NCBI GenBank assembly: GCA_021847105.1
Contig: JAJZUT010000006.1
Coordinates: 124,001-188,000, forward strand
DNA from: Pseudomonadota bacterium
GTDB lineage: Bacteria > Pseudomonadota > Gammaproteobacteria > Steroidobacterales > Steroidobacteraceae
Reading direction: 5' to 3'
Length of the DNA: 64,000 nt
Shown: positions 16,939-25,520 of the stretch, one piece after another
Position numbering within the stretch: position 1 is the first letter of the stretch
Layout of the letters: the number at the start of each line of letters is the position of its first letter
Translations under genes and position numbers: made by a program
Notes under the pieces: model-generated
The model's database searches: none
What the model saw: only the letters and a program-made list of their open reading frames with translations
Told to the model about the DNA's origin: nothing

Positions 16939-17634
16939 TCAGTTCACGTACTTCAGGCCGAGTTTCGCGAGCGGCTCACGCATCTTGTACATGTCGAGAC
17001 CGAGCACTCCGGCGGCAAGCTGCTCGCGCTTGCCCGCCTCATTGGCCTCGCGCGCCGCGGCAGCATCGGCGACCTGCTGTGCCAGCGCTGCGGGCACGAT
17101 CACCACGCCGTCATCGTCCGCGAGCACGACGTCACCCGGATTGACCAGCGCACCAGCACAGATCACCGGCACGTTCACCGAACCAAGTGTCGCTTTGACC
17201 GTTCCCTTGGCGCTGATGGCCCGGCTGAAGACCGGAAACTTCATCTCTGACAGCTCGCGCACGTCACGCACGCCACCATCGATCACCAGCCCCAACGCAC
17301 CACGGGATCGAAACGAGGTAGCAAGCAGCTCGCCGAAGAATCCGTCTTCGCTGTCGGTCGTGCAGCCCGCGAGCACGACATCACCGGGGCGTATCTGCTC
17401 GGCGGCGACGTGCAGCATCCAATTGTCCCCGGGTTGCAGCAGCACCGTGACTGCAGTGCCGCACAGGCGCGCACCGGGGTAGATCGGGCGCATGTAGGGC
17501 TTGAGGAGTCCGACGCGACCCATCGCCTCGTGCACGGTTGCCACGCTCGAGGTCGCGAGCTTCGCTACCGCGGTCGGCTCGGCCCGCTCGATGTTCACCT
17601 TAACGATGCCCAGATTGTTCAACGCTGTGCTCAT
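16939..17634 (-). CDS. ligK: 4-Carboxy-4-hydroxy-2-oxoadipate aldolase (RraA-like fold)
   Basis: 231 residues. The RraA-like aldolase motifs are present: [47 protein letters not shown] and [10 protein letters not shown], with the Asp/Arg of GGVRD as metal and substrate ligands. LigK/PmdF/GalC cleaves 4-carboxy-4-hydroxy-2-oxoadipate to pyruvate and oxaloacetate, the last step, and usually also decarboxylates oxaloacetate. The ATG at 17634 (MSTALNNLG) gives the standard length; the frame to 17718 runs into the gap after ligJ. Confidence 0.94.
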   Translation of the reverse strand: MSTALNNLGIVKVNIERAEPTAVAKLATSSVATVHEAMGRVGLLKPYMRPIYPGARLCGTAVTVLLQPGDNWMLHVAAEQIRPGDVVLAGCTTDSEDGFFGELLATSFRSRGALGLVIDGGVRDVRELSEMKFPVFSRAISAKGTVKATLGSVNVPVICAGALVNPGDVVLADDDGVVIVPAALAQQVADAAAAREANEAGKREQLAAGVLGLDMYKMREPLAKLGLKYVN

Positions 17635-17662
17635 ACTGATATCCGTCCGGTGTGATCCGCCA

Positions 17663-18688
17663 CTATCGGGCGCGCGCCTTGAGCGCCGCGTCAAGTCGCG
17701 GATAGACGCGCCGGGCATTGCCCTCGTAAATCATCTGTCGCTGCGGCGGGTCGAGCGCCGCTGCCTCGACGTAACGCTTGGTGTCGTCGTAGTGATGTCC
17801 CGTGCGCGGGTCGATACCGCGCACTGCTCCGATCATCTCCGAGGCGAACAGGATGTTCTCGATCGGCATAACCCGCGTGAGCAGATCGATTCCCGGTTGA
17901 TGGTAGACGCAGGTGTCGAAGAAGATGTTCTTCAGCAGGTGCTCCTCGAGCGGCGGCTTGTCAAGTCCCTGCGCCAGACCGCGGAAGCGCCCCCAATGGT
18001 ATGGCACGGCACCGCCGCCGTGCGGGATGACGAACTTCAGGGTCGGGAAGTCCTTGAACAGATCGCCGGTCAGGCACTGCATGAACGCCGTCGTATCGGC
18101 ATTGAGGTAATGTGCGCCAGTGGTATGGAAGCACGGATTGCAGCTGGTGCTGACGTGCACCATCGCCGGGATGTCGTATTCGACCATCCGCTCGTAGATC
18201 GGATACCACCAGCGGTCGGTAAGCGGCGGCTCTCTCCAATGTCCGCCCGAGGGGTCCGGATTGAGATTGATGGCGACGAAGCCGTACTCCTTGACGCAGC
18301 GGTCGAGTTCCGCGATGCAGCTGGCCGGCTCGACACCCGGAGACTGCGGCAGCATGGCCGCGCCGATGAATTGATCCGGGAACAGTCGCGCGACGCGCAT
18401 GCACAGCTCGTTGCAGATCGCTGCCCAGGTCGCACTGGTGTTGAAATCCCCGATGTGATGCGCCATGAAACTGGCACGCGGGGAAAAAATGGTCAGATCC
18501 GAGCCCCGCTCGCGCATGAATTTCAGCTGATTGGTCTCGATGCTCTCGCGCAACTCGTCGTCGCTGATCTTCAGCTCCGCGGCCTTTGGGCCGAGTTGCG
18601 GCGTCGACACGTTCGCGACCTGCCGCTTACGCCACTCCTCGAGGGCCTTCGGTGCAGTGGTGTAATGGCCATGGCAATCGATGATCAT
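17663..18688 (-). CDS. ligJ: 4-Oxalomesaconate hydratase
   Basis: 341 residues, the exact family length. The amidohydrolase-superfamily metal motif DCHGHYTT (His6, His8) opens the protein; later blocks are [50 protein letters not shown] and the [14 protein letters not shown] segment. LigJ hydrates 4-oxalomesaconate (enol form) to 4-carboxy-4-hydroxy-2-oxoadipate in a zinc-dependent reaction. It starts 38 bases downstream of the ligU stop. Confidence 0.95.
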   Translation of the reverse strand: MIIDCHGHYTTAPKALEEWRKRQVANVSTPQLGPKAAELKISDDELRESIETNQLKFMRERGSDLTIFSPRASFMAHHIGDFNTSATWAAICNELCMRVARLFPDQFIGAAMLPQSPGVEPASCIAELDRCVKEYGFVAINLNPDPSGGHWREPPLTDRWWYPIYERMVEYDIPAMVHVSTSCNPCFHTTGAHYLNADTTAFMQCLTGDLFKDFPTLKFVIPHGGGAVPYHWGRFRGLAQGLDKPPLEEHLLKNIFFDTCVYHQPGIDLLTRVMPIENILFASEMIGAVRGIDPRTGHHYDDTKRYVEAAALDPPQRQMIYEGNARRVYPRLDAALKARAR

Positions 18689-18726
18689 GCGGTGTCCTCA
18701 GCCTGATTCAGATTACGGCGCAGCGC

Positions 18727-19839
18727 TCAGCGGGCCGGCTCACCGGGCCGCCAGAGCGAAGCTGGCACCATGACTTCCCCGCGCATCAACAGCCGCGCTG
18801 TGCGCAGCAGCGCCGCCCGCTTCACGACGGGCGGGTCGCCAGGGGCCGTTTCCAGCTCGACGCTGAACTCCCCGCTCGGGTGTTCCACCGACAGAGTCCG
18901 CAACTCGCCCGCAGGCACCGCGGCAATCCCATCGGCGATCGAGCCGGGCAGCACGCACGCGGTCGCAACCGTAACCGCGGCGAGCACGCCGATTGCCTCG
19001 TGGCACACGTGCGGAATGAAACAGCGGGTCAGGATGCTGCCATTGGCAGCAGGCGGGGCGATCAGGCACATCTTCGGATAGGTCTTGGCGCTGACATCAC
19101 CCAGGCCCATCAGCAGTCCGCAGGCGAGCCGCAGCTTCTCCAGACGCGTCTTCAAGGCGCTATCGCCGTTGAGCTCAGCGGCACTCTCGCGTCCGCTGCG
19201 GCCAAGATCTCCGGCGCGCATGAGCACCATCGGCATGCCGTTGTCGATGCAGGTCACCTCGATGGGCGTCTCCCCGGGGACACTCACCACATCGCGTACC
19301 CGCCCCGTCGGCAGCAGTCCGGAGCAGACCGAGCCGGCCGTGTCGAGAAAGTTGATCTTGATCGGTGCAGCTGTGCCGGGCACGCCATCGATACGCGCCT
19401 CGCCCTCGTAGGCCACCTGCCCGCCGGGGGTCTGCACGGTGATGTCGCACAGCATGTCGGTATTGCGCGTCAGCACCCGGAAGGTGCTGGACTCGCCCTG
19501 GGCGCGAACCAGGCCGGTCTCGAGCGCAAACGGCACCACGGCAGCGAGCATGTTGCCGCAATTGGGCGTGGTGTCGACCTGGGGCTTATCCACCACCACC
19601 TGCGCAAAGAGGAATTCCAGATCCACGCCCGGTTGCGTGCCGAGTCGCACGATACCGACTTTGCTCGTGAGCGGATGGGCTCCGCCCATGCCGTCGATCT
19701 GCCGCCGGTCGGGCGAGCCCATGACCGCGAGCAGCACGCGATCTCGCAGTGCGACCTCGCCAGGCAGGTCGCGCTCATTGAAAAACGGTCCGCGCGAGGT
19801 ACCGCCACGCATGAACAGGCACGGAATGGGTGTCTGCAT
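18727..19839 (-). CDS. ligU: 4-Oxalomesaconate tautomerase (PrpF family, LigU/GalD/PmdU)
   Basis: 370 residues. The PrpF-like isomerase begins PIPCLFMRGGTSRGPFF, almost the GalD N-terminus, and carries DGMGGAHPLTSKVG and TTPNCGNMLAAVVPFALE, where the Cys is the catalytic residue of the diaminopimelate-epimerase fold. GalD/LigU moves the double bond of 4-oxalomesaconate to give the isomer used by LigJ. ATG at 19839 chosen; the frame upstream to 19932 is not conserved. First gene of the lig operon, with 170 bases to purU. Confidence 0.93.
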   Translation of the reverse strand: MQTPIPCLFMRGGTSRGPFFNERDLPGEVALRDRVLLAVMGSPDRRQIDGMGGAHPLTSKVGIVRLGTQPGVDLEFLFAQVVVDKPQVDTTPNCGNMLAAVVPFALETGLVRAQGESSTFRVLTRNTDMLCDITVQTPGGQVAYEGEARIDGVPGTAAPIKINFLDTAGSVCSGLLPTGRVRDVVSVPGETPIEVTCIDNGMPMVLMRAGDLGRSGRESAAELNGDSALKTRLEKLRLACGLLMGLGDVSAKTYPKMCLIAPPAANGSILTRCFIPHVCHEAIGVLAAVTVATACVLPGSIADGIAAVPAGELRTLSVEHPSGEFSVELETAPGDPPVVKRAALLRTARLLMRGEVMVPASLWRPGEPAR

Positions 19840-19932
19840 AGTTCGATCGGCAACCCGCGGCCTGAGTGGGACGGGCATTATCACGCCACGGCATCGCGCT
19901 TCCAAGAAATGCCCGCCGCTAGCAGATATCAC

Positions 19933-19951
19933 CGATTGCTATAACCAATCG
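19933..19951. promoter_or_regulatory. Candidate LysR-type operator upstream of ligU
   Basis: CGATTG-N7-CAATCG is a perfect 6-bp inverted repeat containing a T-N11-A core, the common LysR-regulator signature, 94-112 bases upstream of the ligU start. Lig/pmd operons are normally controlled by LysR proteins. No regulator gene is adjacent; LysR genes in the window are at 29 kb and 49-50 kb. Confidence 0.4.
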
Positions 19952-20009
19952 CAATGCGCGGGCGGCCAGCATCGCGCGCTGCGGCCTCGGTCGCAGCGGC
20001 CTGGCGTGG

Positions 20010-20966
20010 TTATCGCAGCACCACTGTCTTGCTGCCATCGCGAAAGACACGTCGCTCGGCATGCCACGTGATCGCGCGGTTGAGCACCACGGTCTCGAGT
20101 TCACTGCCGATGACGGCGAGATCATCCGCCGACTGGGTGTGATCGATCCGTTCGACGCCCTGCTCGATGATCGGGCCCTCGTCGAGATCGGCGGTCACGT
20201 AGTGCGCGGTGGCGCCGATGAGCTTGACGCCGCGGGCGTGTGCCTGATGGTAGGCTTTCGCGCCCTTGAAACCCGGCAGGAACGAGTGATGGATGTTGAT
20301 CGCCCGTCCGTCGAAGAACCGGCAAGCCTGCGCCGAGAGGATCTGCATGTAGCGAGCGAGCACAAGCAGCTCCGCGTCCACCTGTTCGAACAGCGCCATC
20401 ATCTGCGCCTCCTGCTCGGCCTTGCGTCCATCGCTGATGGGCAGGTGGTGATACGGCACGCCATGCCATTCGGCCAACCGGCGCATGTCCGGGTGGTTCG
20501 AGACCACCGCAACCACCTCGATCGGCAGCGTGCCGGTACTCCAGCGATGCAGAATGCTGTTCAGGCAGTGCCCCTGATGCGAAACCGCGAGCAGAACGCG
20601 GCAGCGGTGGCGCGCGGCGTGCAAGCGCCAGTGCATGCGAAACGGCGCGCCAACCCGCTCGGCGAAGCGCCGTTCGAGCTCCTGCATCGCAGGCATGCCC
20701 CGACCATCGTCGTGGAAGACCGTGCGCATGAACGAAGTGCCAGTATTCGGGTCATCGTAGTGCTGCGCCTCGCTGATGGTCGCATGGTGTTCGGCCAGAA
20801 ATCCGGCAATACCGGCCACCACCCCGGTGACATCAGGGCAGGTGGTGGTGAGAATGTAATCCGCGGGCACGCTCGCCGGCCGCTGACCTAGCCGATGCGC
20901 GGCGTTTGTGCGCTCGCCAGTGGCGGCGGAATCGGCCCTGGTCGGCTCGGATCCTGTCGAGCTCAT
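20010..20966 (-). CDS. purU: Formyltetrahydrofolate deformylase PurU
   Basis: 318 residues: an N-terminal ACT domain (YILTTTCPDVTGVVAGIAGF) and a C-terminal formyltransferase-like hydrolase domain with CLNSILHRW, VVSNHPDMR, ARYMQILS and NIHHSFLPGFKGAKAYHQA, which holds the Asn/His catalytic residues. PurU hydrolyses 10-formyl-THF to formate and THF. The ATG at 20966 overlaps the metF stop (ATGA). A 45-residue non-conserved N-terminal extension precedes the ACT domain. Context: with MetF it drains one-carbon units from O-demethylation. Confidence 0.94.
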   Translation of the reverse strand: MSSTGSEPTRADSAATGERTNAAHRLGQRPASVPADYILTTTCPDVTGVVAGIAGFLAEHHATISEAQHYDDPNTGTSFMRTVFHDDGRGMPAMQELERRFAERVGAPFRMHWRLHAARHRCRVLLAVSHQGHCLNSILHRWSTGTLPIEVVAVVSNHPDMRRLAEWHGVPYHHLPISDGRKAEQEAQMMALFEQVDAELLVLARYMQILSAQACRFFDGRAINIHHSFLPGFKGAKAYHQAHARGVKLIGATAHYVTADLDEGPIIEQGVERIDHTQSADDLAVIGSELETVVLNRAITWHAERRVFRDGSKTVVLR

Positions 20967-21916
20967 GGGACTACGGTGAACTTCGTCTGGTCCGCGCGCA
21001 GCTCGAACCGCTCGTCCATGACCGCCCGCAGCCACGCGGCTGTCGCCAGGACACCGCCGAATGAATACACATGAGGCGCGCGCACCCGCAAGCGCGGATC
21101 GGCCGCGCGTGCCCGCACGAGCCCGAGCAGCATCTCATCCGTGCCGACGGGCGGGCGCACCAGTTGCGCAACCGCATTACTGCCCTTGGTGAGTGAGCGT
21201 GCGGCGACCCCGACACCGCAATGCATGGCAAACTTGATCAGCTTCGCGATGGGCGTCGGCCCGGCAATGCCAACATGCACCGGTAGCGAGATCCCGGCAG
21301 CCGTCATCGCATGATCCCAGGCGATCAACCGCTCGATGTCGAAACTGAATTGCGTAACGATGTGCACCGCGATGCCGCTGCGGTGCGCGAATTGCTGCTT
21401 TTCTTGCAGCGCGGCGCGCAACTCCTCGGTTCCGACCGCCGGGTGACCGTCCGGGTGACCCGCGACGCCGATGCTCTGCAGACCGGCGCAGTGCAGCTCA
21501 CCGGTTTCGAGCAGCTGCAGCGTACTGGCATAGGGCCCGAGCGGCGGATCGAGATCTCCGGCAACAAGCAGCACCTGCTCGATGCCGTGCTCGCGCAGGC
21601 TGCGCAGCGAGTCCTTGAAGGCCTGCTCGCTCGGCATGCGGCGCGCAACGAGATGCGGTGAGGCGCGCAGACCAAGCGCCTGCACCTTGGCCGCCACGCG
21701 CACGACGTCCTGCAGTGACGACTTCGGCGTATGCGCCACGTACACCACCATTCCCGCCGGCAGCAGCGCCGCGATCTGCGGCAACTGCGACTCATCCAGG
21801 GTAGAGATCTCCGTCGAGGCCGCGCGTGCAAACGCACTGATGGCCTGCTTCAGCTCGAGCGCGCCGACCTCATTGCCTGGCGCCGCAGCCGTTTCACTCG
21901 AGTGATGTTGATTCAT
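20963..21916 (-). CDS. metF: Methylenetetrahydrofolate reductase-like protein (MetF)
   Basis: 317 residues of the MTHFR TIM-barrel family: PAGMVVYVAHTPKSSL, LGLRASPHLVARR, VLLVAGDLDPPLG, SIGVAGHPDGHP and IVTQFSFDIERL. It is longer and more divergent than biosynthetic MetF, resembling the catabolic MetF that accompanies ligM in Sphingobium, where it oxidises 5-methyl-THF to 5,10-methylene-THF. ATG at 21916 (MNQHHSS) follows GGAAGGCGG. Couples with purU through ATGA; both belong to the demethylation C1 route by inference. Confidence 0.88.
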   Translation of the reverse strand: MNQHHSSETAAAPGNEVGALELKQAISAFARAASTEISTLDESQLPQIAALLPAGMVVYVAHTPKSSLQDVVRVAAKVQALGLRASPHLVARRMPSEQAFKDSLRSLREHGIEQVLLVAGDLDPPLGPYASTLQLLETGELHCAGLQSIGVAGHPDGHPAVGTEELRAALQEKQQFAHRSGIAVHIVTQFSFDIERLIAWDHAMTAAGISLPVHVGIAGPTPIAKLIKFAMHCGVGVAARSLTKGSNAVAQLVRPPVGTDEMLLGLVRARAADPRLRVRAPHVYSFGGVLATAAWLRAVMDERFELRADQTKFTVVP

Positions 21917-22008
21917 ACCGCCGCCTTCCGCGCCACGCCGATCTCGGGCGTCGGGGCAAAACAATAGCGGGTCTGCGCGCGTGTCGAAAATCCAAAGTTG
22001 CGATGCCT

Positions 22009-22029
22009 GTTATCGGCCTGGCGGATAAC
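22009..22029. promoter_or_regulatory. 21-bp near-perfect palindrome upstream of metF-purU
   Basis: GTTATCGGCC-T-GGCGGATAAC has 10-bp arms with one mismatch and includes ATC-N9-GAT, a classical LysR-type binding pattern. It lies 93-113 bases upstream of the metF start, in the 200-base gap behind the acyl-CoA dehydrogenase gene. A hairpin terminator is less likely because the stem is short and no T-run follows. Confidence 0.4.
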
Positions 22030-22118
22030 CCAGCGGAACAGAATGGGCGCTCGGCACATTGCTCGACCGTGGATCTTCGTGAATTCGTCGTCAAGGGAAA
22101 ATCAAGCTCGCGCGACGC

Positions 22119-23885
22119 TCAAATCTGCTCCGGACGCGCTCGGTGCAGGCTGCTCCAGCCATCACGGATCGCCGCCTCGTGCGCCGACATGCGAGGCAGC
22201 AAGTGGGTGGCATAAAAGTCCGCGGTGTCGAGCACCGCCTGCGCCGCCGCATCTCCCGACGTCGCGCACGCGCGCCGGGCGCTGAGCGCCCACTGCCATC
22301 CTCCCGCGAGCAGGCCCAACCAATTGAGAAAGTGATGCGCACTCGTGCCAATTCGCTCGCGCTCCTGCGCCCCGGCGCAGAGCGCTCCGGCCACCGCGAG
22401 CAGCCGTTCCCCGCCCTCGAGCAGCCCGTTGCGCAGCGCCTGTAGCCCCTGCGAATCGGTGGCGGGCAGCTCCGCCGCCGCATGTCGAATCACAGTGACG
22501 AACTCGCGCAACCCGACTCCGCCGTCGCGCAGCACCTTGCGCCCCAGCAGATCCTGCGCCTGGATGTAATTGGTGCCCTCGAAAATCGGACCGATACGCG
22601 CATCGCGGTAGACCTGGGAGATTTCCATATCGTCGATGTATCCGCTGCCGCCGTGGATCTGCACGCCGAGCGATGCCACCTCGACTGCGACGTCCGAGCA
22701 CCATGCCTTAACCAGCGGCGTCAGCAGTTCGGCGCGCTGCCCCGCCCGGGCCCGCTCTGCGGCCGGCGACGCGAGCCGGGCGACATCGAGGGTCGCAGCG
22801 GCGGTGTAGGCCAACCCCCGCGACGCATGCGTCAACGCCTTCATCGTGAGTAACATCCGGCGCACGTCCGCATGCTGGATGAGGGCGCACGGCATGCCAT
22901 CCGGACCGCGCCCCTGAATGCGTTCCCGAGCGTGCGCACGGGCCAACTGCAATGCGCGCTCTGACAATCCCAGGGAGTGCAGGCCGACCCCAAGGCGCAT
23001 CCGGTTCATGAGCGTAAACATGCAGGCAAGCCCGGCGTTGCGCTCTCCGATCAGCCAGCCGCGGGCCCCGTCGCGCTCACCATAAGCCATGAGGCAAGTC
23101 GGACTGGCCCTCAGTCCCATCTTGTGCTCGACCGAGAGCGCCTGGAGGTCGTTGTCGACCCATTCCCCGCCGGCGTCCTGCCAGCGCTTCGGCACGAGAA
23201 ACAACGAGATCCCATTCAGGCCCGGCGGCGCATCCGGCGTGCGTGCAAGCACGAAGTGCACGATGTTGTCGGTCAGATCATGATCACCCCAGGAAATGTA
23301 CAGTTTGCGACCCGTGAGCCGCCAAGCCGCGCCGTCGGGCGTCGCCCGGCAACGCAGCAACGACAAGTCCGAGCCGGCCTGCGGCTCAGTGAGCGCCATC
23401 GCAGCCGTCCACTCGCCACTGGCGATGCGGGCAGCGTACCCCTCGCGCAGCTGCGCAGAGCCATAACGGTGTAGCGCCTCCAGTGCGCCACTTGCGAGTT
23501 CCGGACAGGTCGCAAACCCGAAATTTGCACCCGCCCACATCTCCGTGACTGCCGCTTCGATCGCAAGCGGCAGTCCCTGACCGCCAAACTCCTGCGGGGC
23601 GCCCAGCCCAACCCAGCCATCGGCGCAGAACCGACGATACGCATCGACGAACCCCGGCGGACTCCGCACGCCGCGCTCGGCGCGGCAGGCCGGTTGCGCA
23701 TCACCCACGCGGTTCAGCGGCGAGAGCACCTGTGCGGCAAAACGTGCCGCCGCCTCGAGTACCGGCCGGGTGAATTCCGGCTGCGCCGCTTCGTAACCCT
23801 CGAGGCGATGGGCCCCGGCAGCCTCAACAGCCTGCACCAGCGCGTCGTCGAGCGACGCCACGGGAGCTTCGTACACATGACTCAT
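22119..23885 (-). CDS. Acyl-CoA dehydrogenase (long form with C-terminal extra domain)
   Basis: 588 residues, matching the roughly 590-residue class with an additional C-terminal domain (as in DmdC-type enzymes). Motifs: GWVGLGAPQEFGGQGLP, TAAMALTEPQAGSDLS (FAD and substrate site), NGISLFLVPKR, GIQIHG-type VQIHGGSGY and the catalytic region QVYRDARIGPIFEGTNYIQA. It would oxidise an acyl-CoA to the 2-enoyl-CoA with electron transfer to ETF. Divergent neighbours encode an enoyl-CoA hydratase and an HSD10-like SDR, so it may serve a phenylpropanoyl-CoA side chain (inference). ATG at 23885; the 795-residue frame is an extension through the MarR gene. Confidence 0.93.
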   Translation of the reverse strand: MSHVYEAPVASLDDALVQAVEAAGAHRLEGYEAAQPEFTRPVLEAAARFAAQVLSPLNRVGDAQPACRAERGVRSPPGFVDAYRRFCADGWVGLGAPQEFGGQGLPLAIEAAVTEMWAGANFGFATCPELASGALEALHRYGSAQLREGYAARIASGEWTAAMALTEPQAGSDLSLLRCRATPDGAAWRLTGRKLYISWGDHDLTDNIVHFVLARTPDAPPGLNGISLFLVPKRWQDAGGEWVDNDLQALSVEHKMGLRASPTCLMAYGERDGARGWLIGERNAGLACMFTLMNRMRLGVGLHSLGLSERALQLARAHARERIQGRGPDGMPCALIQHADVRRMLLTMKALTHASRGLAYTAAATLDVARLASPAAERARAGQRAELLTPLVKAWCSDVAVEVASLGVQIHGGSGYIDDMEISQVYRDARIGPIFEGTNYIQAQDLLGRKVLRDGGVGLREFVTVIRHAAAELPATDSQGLQALRNGLLEGGERLLAVAGALCAGAQERERIGTSAHHFLNWLGLLAGGWQWALSARRACATSGDAAAQAVLDTADFYATHLLPRMSAHEAAIRDGWSSLHRARPEQI

Positions 23886-23935
23886 CAGCGCACTCCCAAA
23901 ATCAGCCTGCGGCGCGCGCGCGCCACCCGGCCTCG

Positions 23936-24478
23936 TTATCCGCCCAGAACCGCCACCTTGCGCAGCAGCTCGAGCAACAGCATGCGCTCTCCGGCGGAGA
24001 GCACCCCATTGATGGTTGCATTCAGCGCCGGTGTACGCCGCTCGGCAGTGCGTGCGAGCCGGTGACCTTGCGGGGTGAGGGAAACCCGTCGGGAGCGCCG
24101 ATCGGCCTGGCTGCGCGCCCGCTCGATGAGTCCCCGCTCGCCCAGTCGGTCGAGCAACATCGTCAGACTTGGTGGCGCCAGCGCCAGCGCGCGCGCCAGC
24201 TGCGTCGGCGCGAGCGCGCCATGGGCCGAGAGCAGCATCAGCAGCGAGTACTCCACCGGGCGCAATGCGAGCGGCTCGCCGATGTGCCGGGCGAATTGGC
24301 GGTTGGTGGCCGCCGAGGCGAGCGCGATGTGGTATGCGATGTTCTCGGCGAGCACCCCTTCGACGGCAGGCGCCCCAATCGGCGGCAACCTGTGCTCGAG
24401 GCCGAGCGCCGGGGCGCCGCCGGCACCGGCCGGGCGCACCCCTCCGCTCTGCGTCTTTGCCGGGAAGTTCGATGCCAT
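23936..24478 (-). CDS. MarR-family transcriptional regulator
   Basis: 180 residues with the MarR winged helix: LRPVEYSLLMLLSAHGALAP, TQLARALALAPPSLTMLLDR (recognition helix), LGERGLIERARSQADRRSRR (wing) and VSLTPQGHRLA. It is transcribed 50 bases before the acyl-CoA dehydrogenase and divergently from the enoyl-CoA hydratase gene, a position typical for a local repressor. MarR proteins such as CouR control hydroxycinnamate genes and are released by the aryl-CoA thioester; by analogy this one may respond to an aryl-CoA. Confidence 0.9.
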   Translation of the reverse strand: MASNFPAKTQSGGVRPAGAGGAPALGLEHRLPPIGAPAVEGVLAENIAYHIALASAATNRQFARHIGEPLALRPVEYSLLMLLSAHGALAPTQLARALALAPPSLTMLLDRLGERGLIERARSQADRRSRRVSLTPQGHRLARTAERRTPALNATINGVLSAGERMLLLELLRKVAVLGG

Positions 24479-24648
24479 GCGCGCTCCTGAGCTGCGCCGG
24501 CGCCAATAGGCCGGCGTGCCCTATTTTATTTTGCTGCTGAACTATCTACAATCCTGAGCGACTGCGAGCCTCGCGTCCATCAGAGGACTCGTTCGAAATT
24601 TATGCCGATCTTGGTGGTTCCGGGACGGCACGCCACTGCGCAGTTTTG

Positions 24649-24660
24649 TTCAACTCTGAA
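24649..24660. promoter_or_regulatory. Weak inverted repeat in the MarR / enoyl-CoA hydratase divergent promoter
   Basis: TTCA-ACTC-TGAA lies 18 bases before the hydratase start in the 199-base divergent region. It is short and may be chance, but its place fits an operator for the neighbouring MarR protein. AT-rich stretches (CTATTTTATTTTGC, near 24520) could hold the promoter of the MarR side. Confidence 0.25.
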
Positions 24661-24677
24661 ATACCAGTACCCCGCTC

Positions 24678-25487
24678 ATGACGTTGGAATTCACTCCCGC
24701 AGAAGGCCAGCTCGGCACCCTAGAGCGTCTGCGCGTGACGCTCTGCGGCCCCATCGCGCACCTGCGCTTGTCCCGACCGGAGAAGCGCAATGCGCTCTCG
24801 GACGCGCTCATCCAGGAGTTGCAGAGCGCGTTCGCCCTGCTGCCCGACACGGTCCGTGCTGCCATCCTGAGCGGCGAGGGCGAGCACTTCTCCGCCGGAC
24901 TCGACCTGACCGAGATCGGCGAGCGCGACATCGTCACGGGACTGATGCGCTCGCGCGCCTCGCATCTGGTGTTCGATCAGATCCAGTTCGGGCGGGTTCC
25001 GGTGATCGCGCTGCTGCACGGGGCCGTGATCGGCTGCGGCCTGGAGCTGGCGGCAACCTGTCACATCCGCGTCGCGGAGCGGTCGGCCTACTTCGGGCTG
25101 CCCGAAGGCCAGCGCGGCATATTCGTTGGCGGCAGCGGCGCAGTGCGCATTCCGAAGCTGATTGGCGTTGCGCGCATGACCGACATGATGCTCACCGGCA
25201 GGGTGTATGCCGCCGAAGAGGGCTACGCCATCGGACTGGCTCAGTACCTGGTAGAGGATGGCCAGGGTTTCGCCAAAGCCGTTGAGCTTGCCGCGCGCAT
25301 CGCCGGCAACGCTCCGCTGTCGAATTACGCGATCATGCACGCGCTACCGCGCATTGCCGAACAATCGCACTGCGACGGGCTGCTCAGCGAATCCCTGATG
25401 GCGGCGGTGAGCGAGTCGACTCCGGATGCGAAGGAGCGCTTGCGCGCCTTCCTGGAGAAGCGCGCCGAGAAAGTCCTCAAGCGTTAG
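24678..25487 (+). CDS. Enoyl-CoA hydratase/isomerase (crotonase) family protein
   Basis: 269 residues of the crotonase fold: RLSRPEKRNALSDALIQEL, GEGEHFSAGLDLTEIG (oxyanion hole), ALLHGAVIGCGLELAATCH and the ERSAYFGLPEGQRGIFVGGS region that positions the catalytic Glu, then LTGRVYAAEEGYAIGLAQYL. It would add water to a 2-enoyl-CoA; with the next gene this gives a beta-keto-acyl-CoA. Similar crotonases (CouM-type) handle p-coumaroyl- and feruloyl-CoA in beta-oxidation-like routes. The ATG at 24678 is the first convincing start; the SDR follows after 33 bases. Confidence 0.9.
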   Translation: MTLEFTPAEGQLGTLERLRVTLCGPIAHLRLSRPEKRNALSDALIQELQSAFALLPDTVRAAILSGEGEHFSAGLDLTEIGERDIVTGLMRSRASHLVFDQIQFGRVPVIALLHGAVIGCGLELAATCHIRVAERSAYFGLPEGQRGIFVGGSGAVRIPKLIGVARMTDMMLTGRVYAAEEGYAIGLAQYLVEDGQGFAKAVELAARIAGNAPLSNYAIMHALPRIAEQSHCDGLLSESLMAAVSESTPDAKERLRAFLEKRAEKVLKR

Positions 25488-25520
25488 CGCCCTCCCCTGC
25501 GAGACACCGCCCAGCACAGC

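Noticed and set aside
23886-24506. Acyl-CoA dehydrogenase frame extended to 795 codons
   Set aside because: The extension is in a different frame over the MarR gene; MarR motifs are clear, the extension has none.
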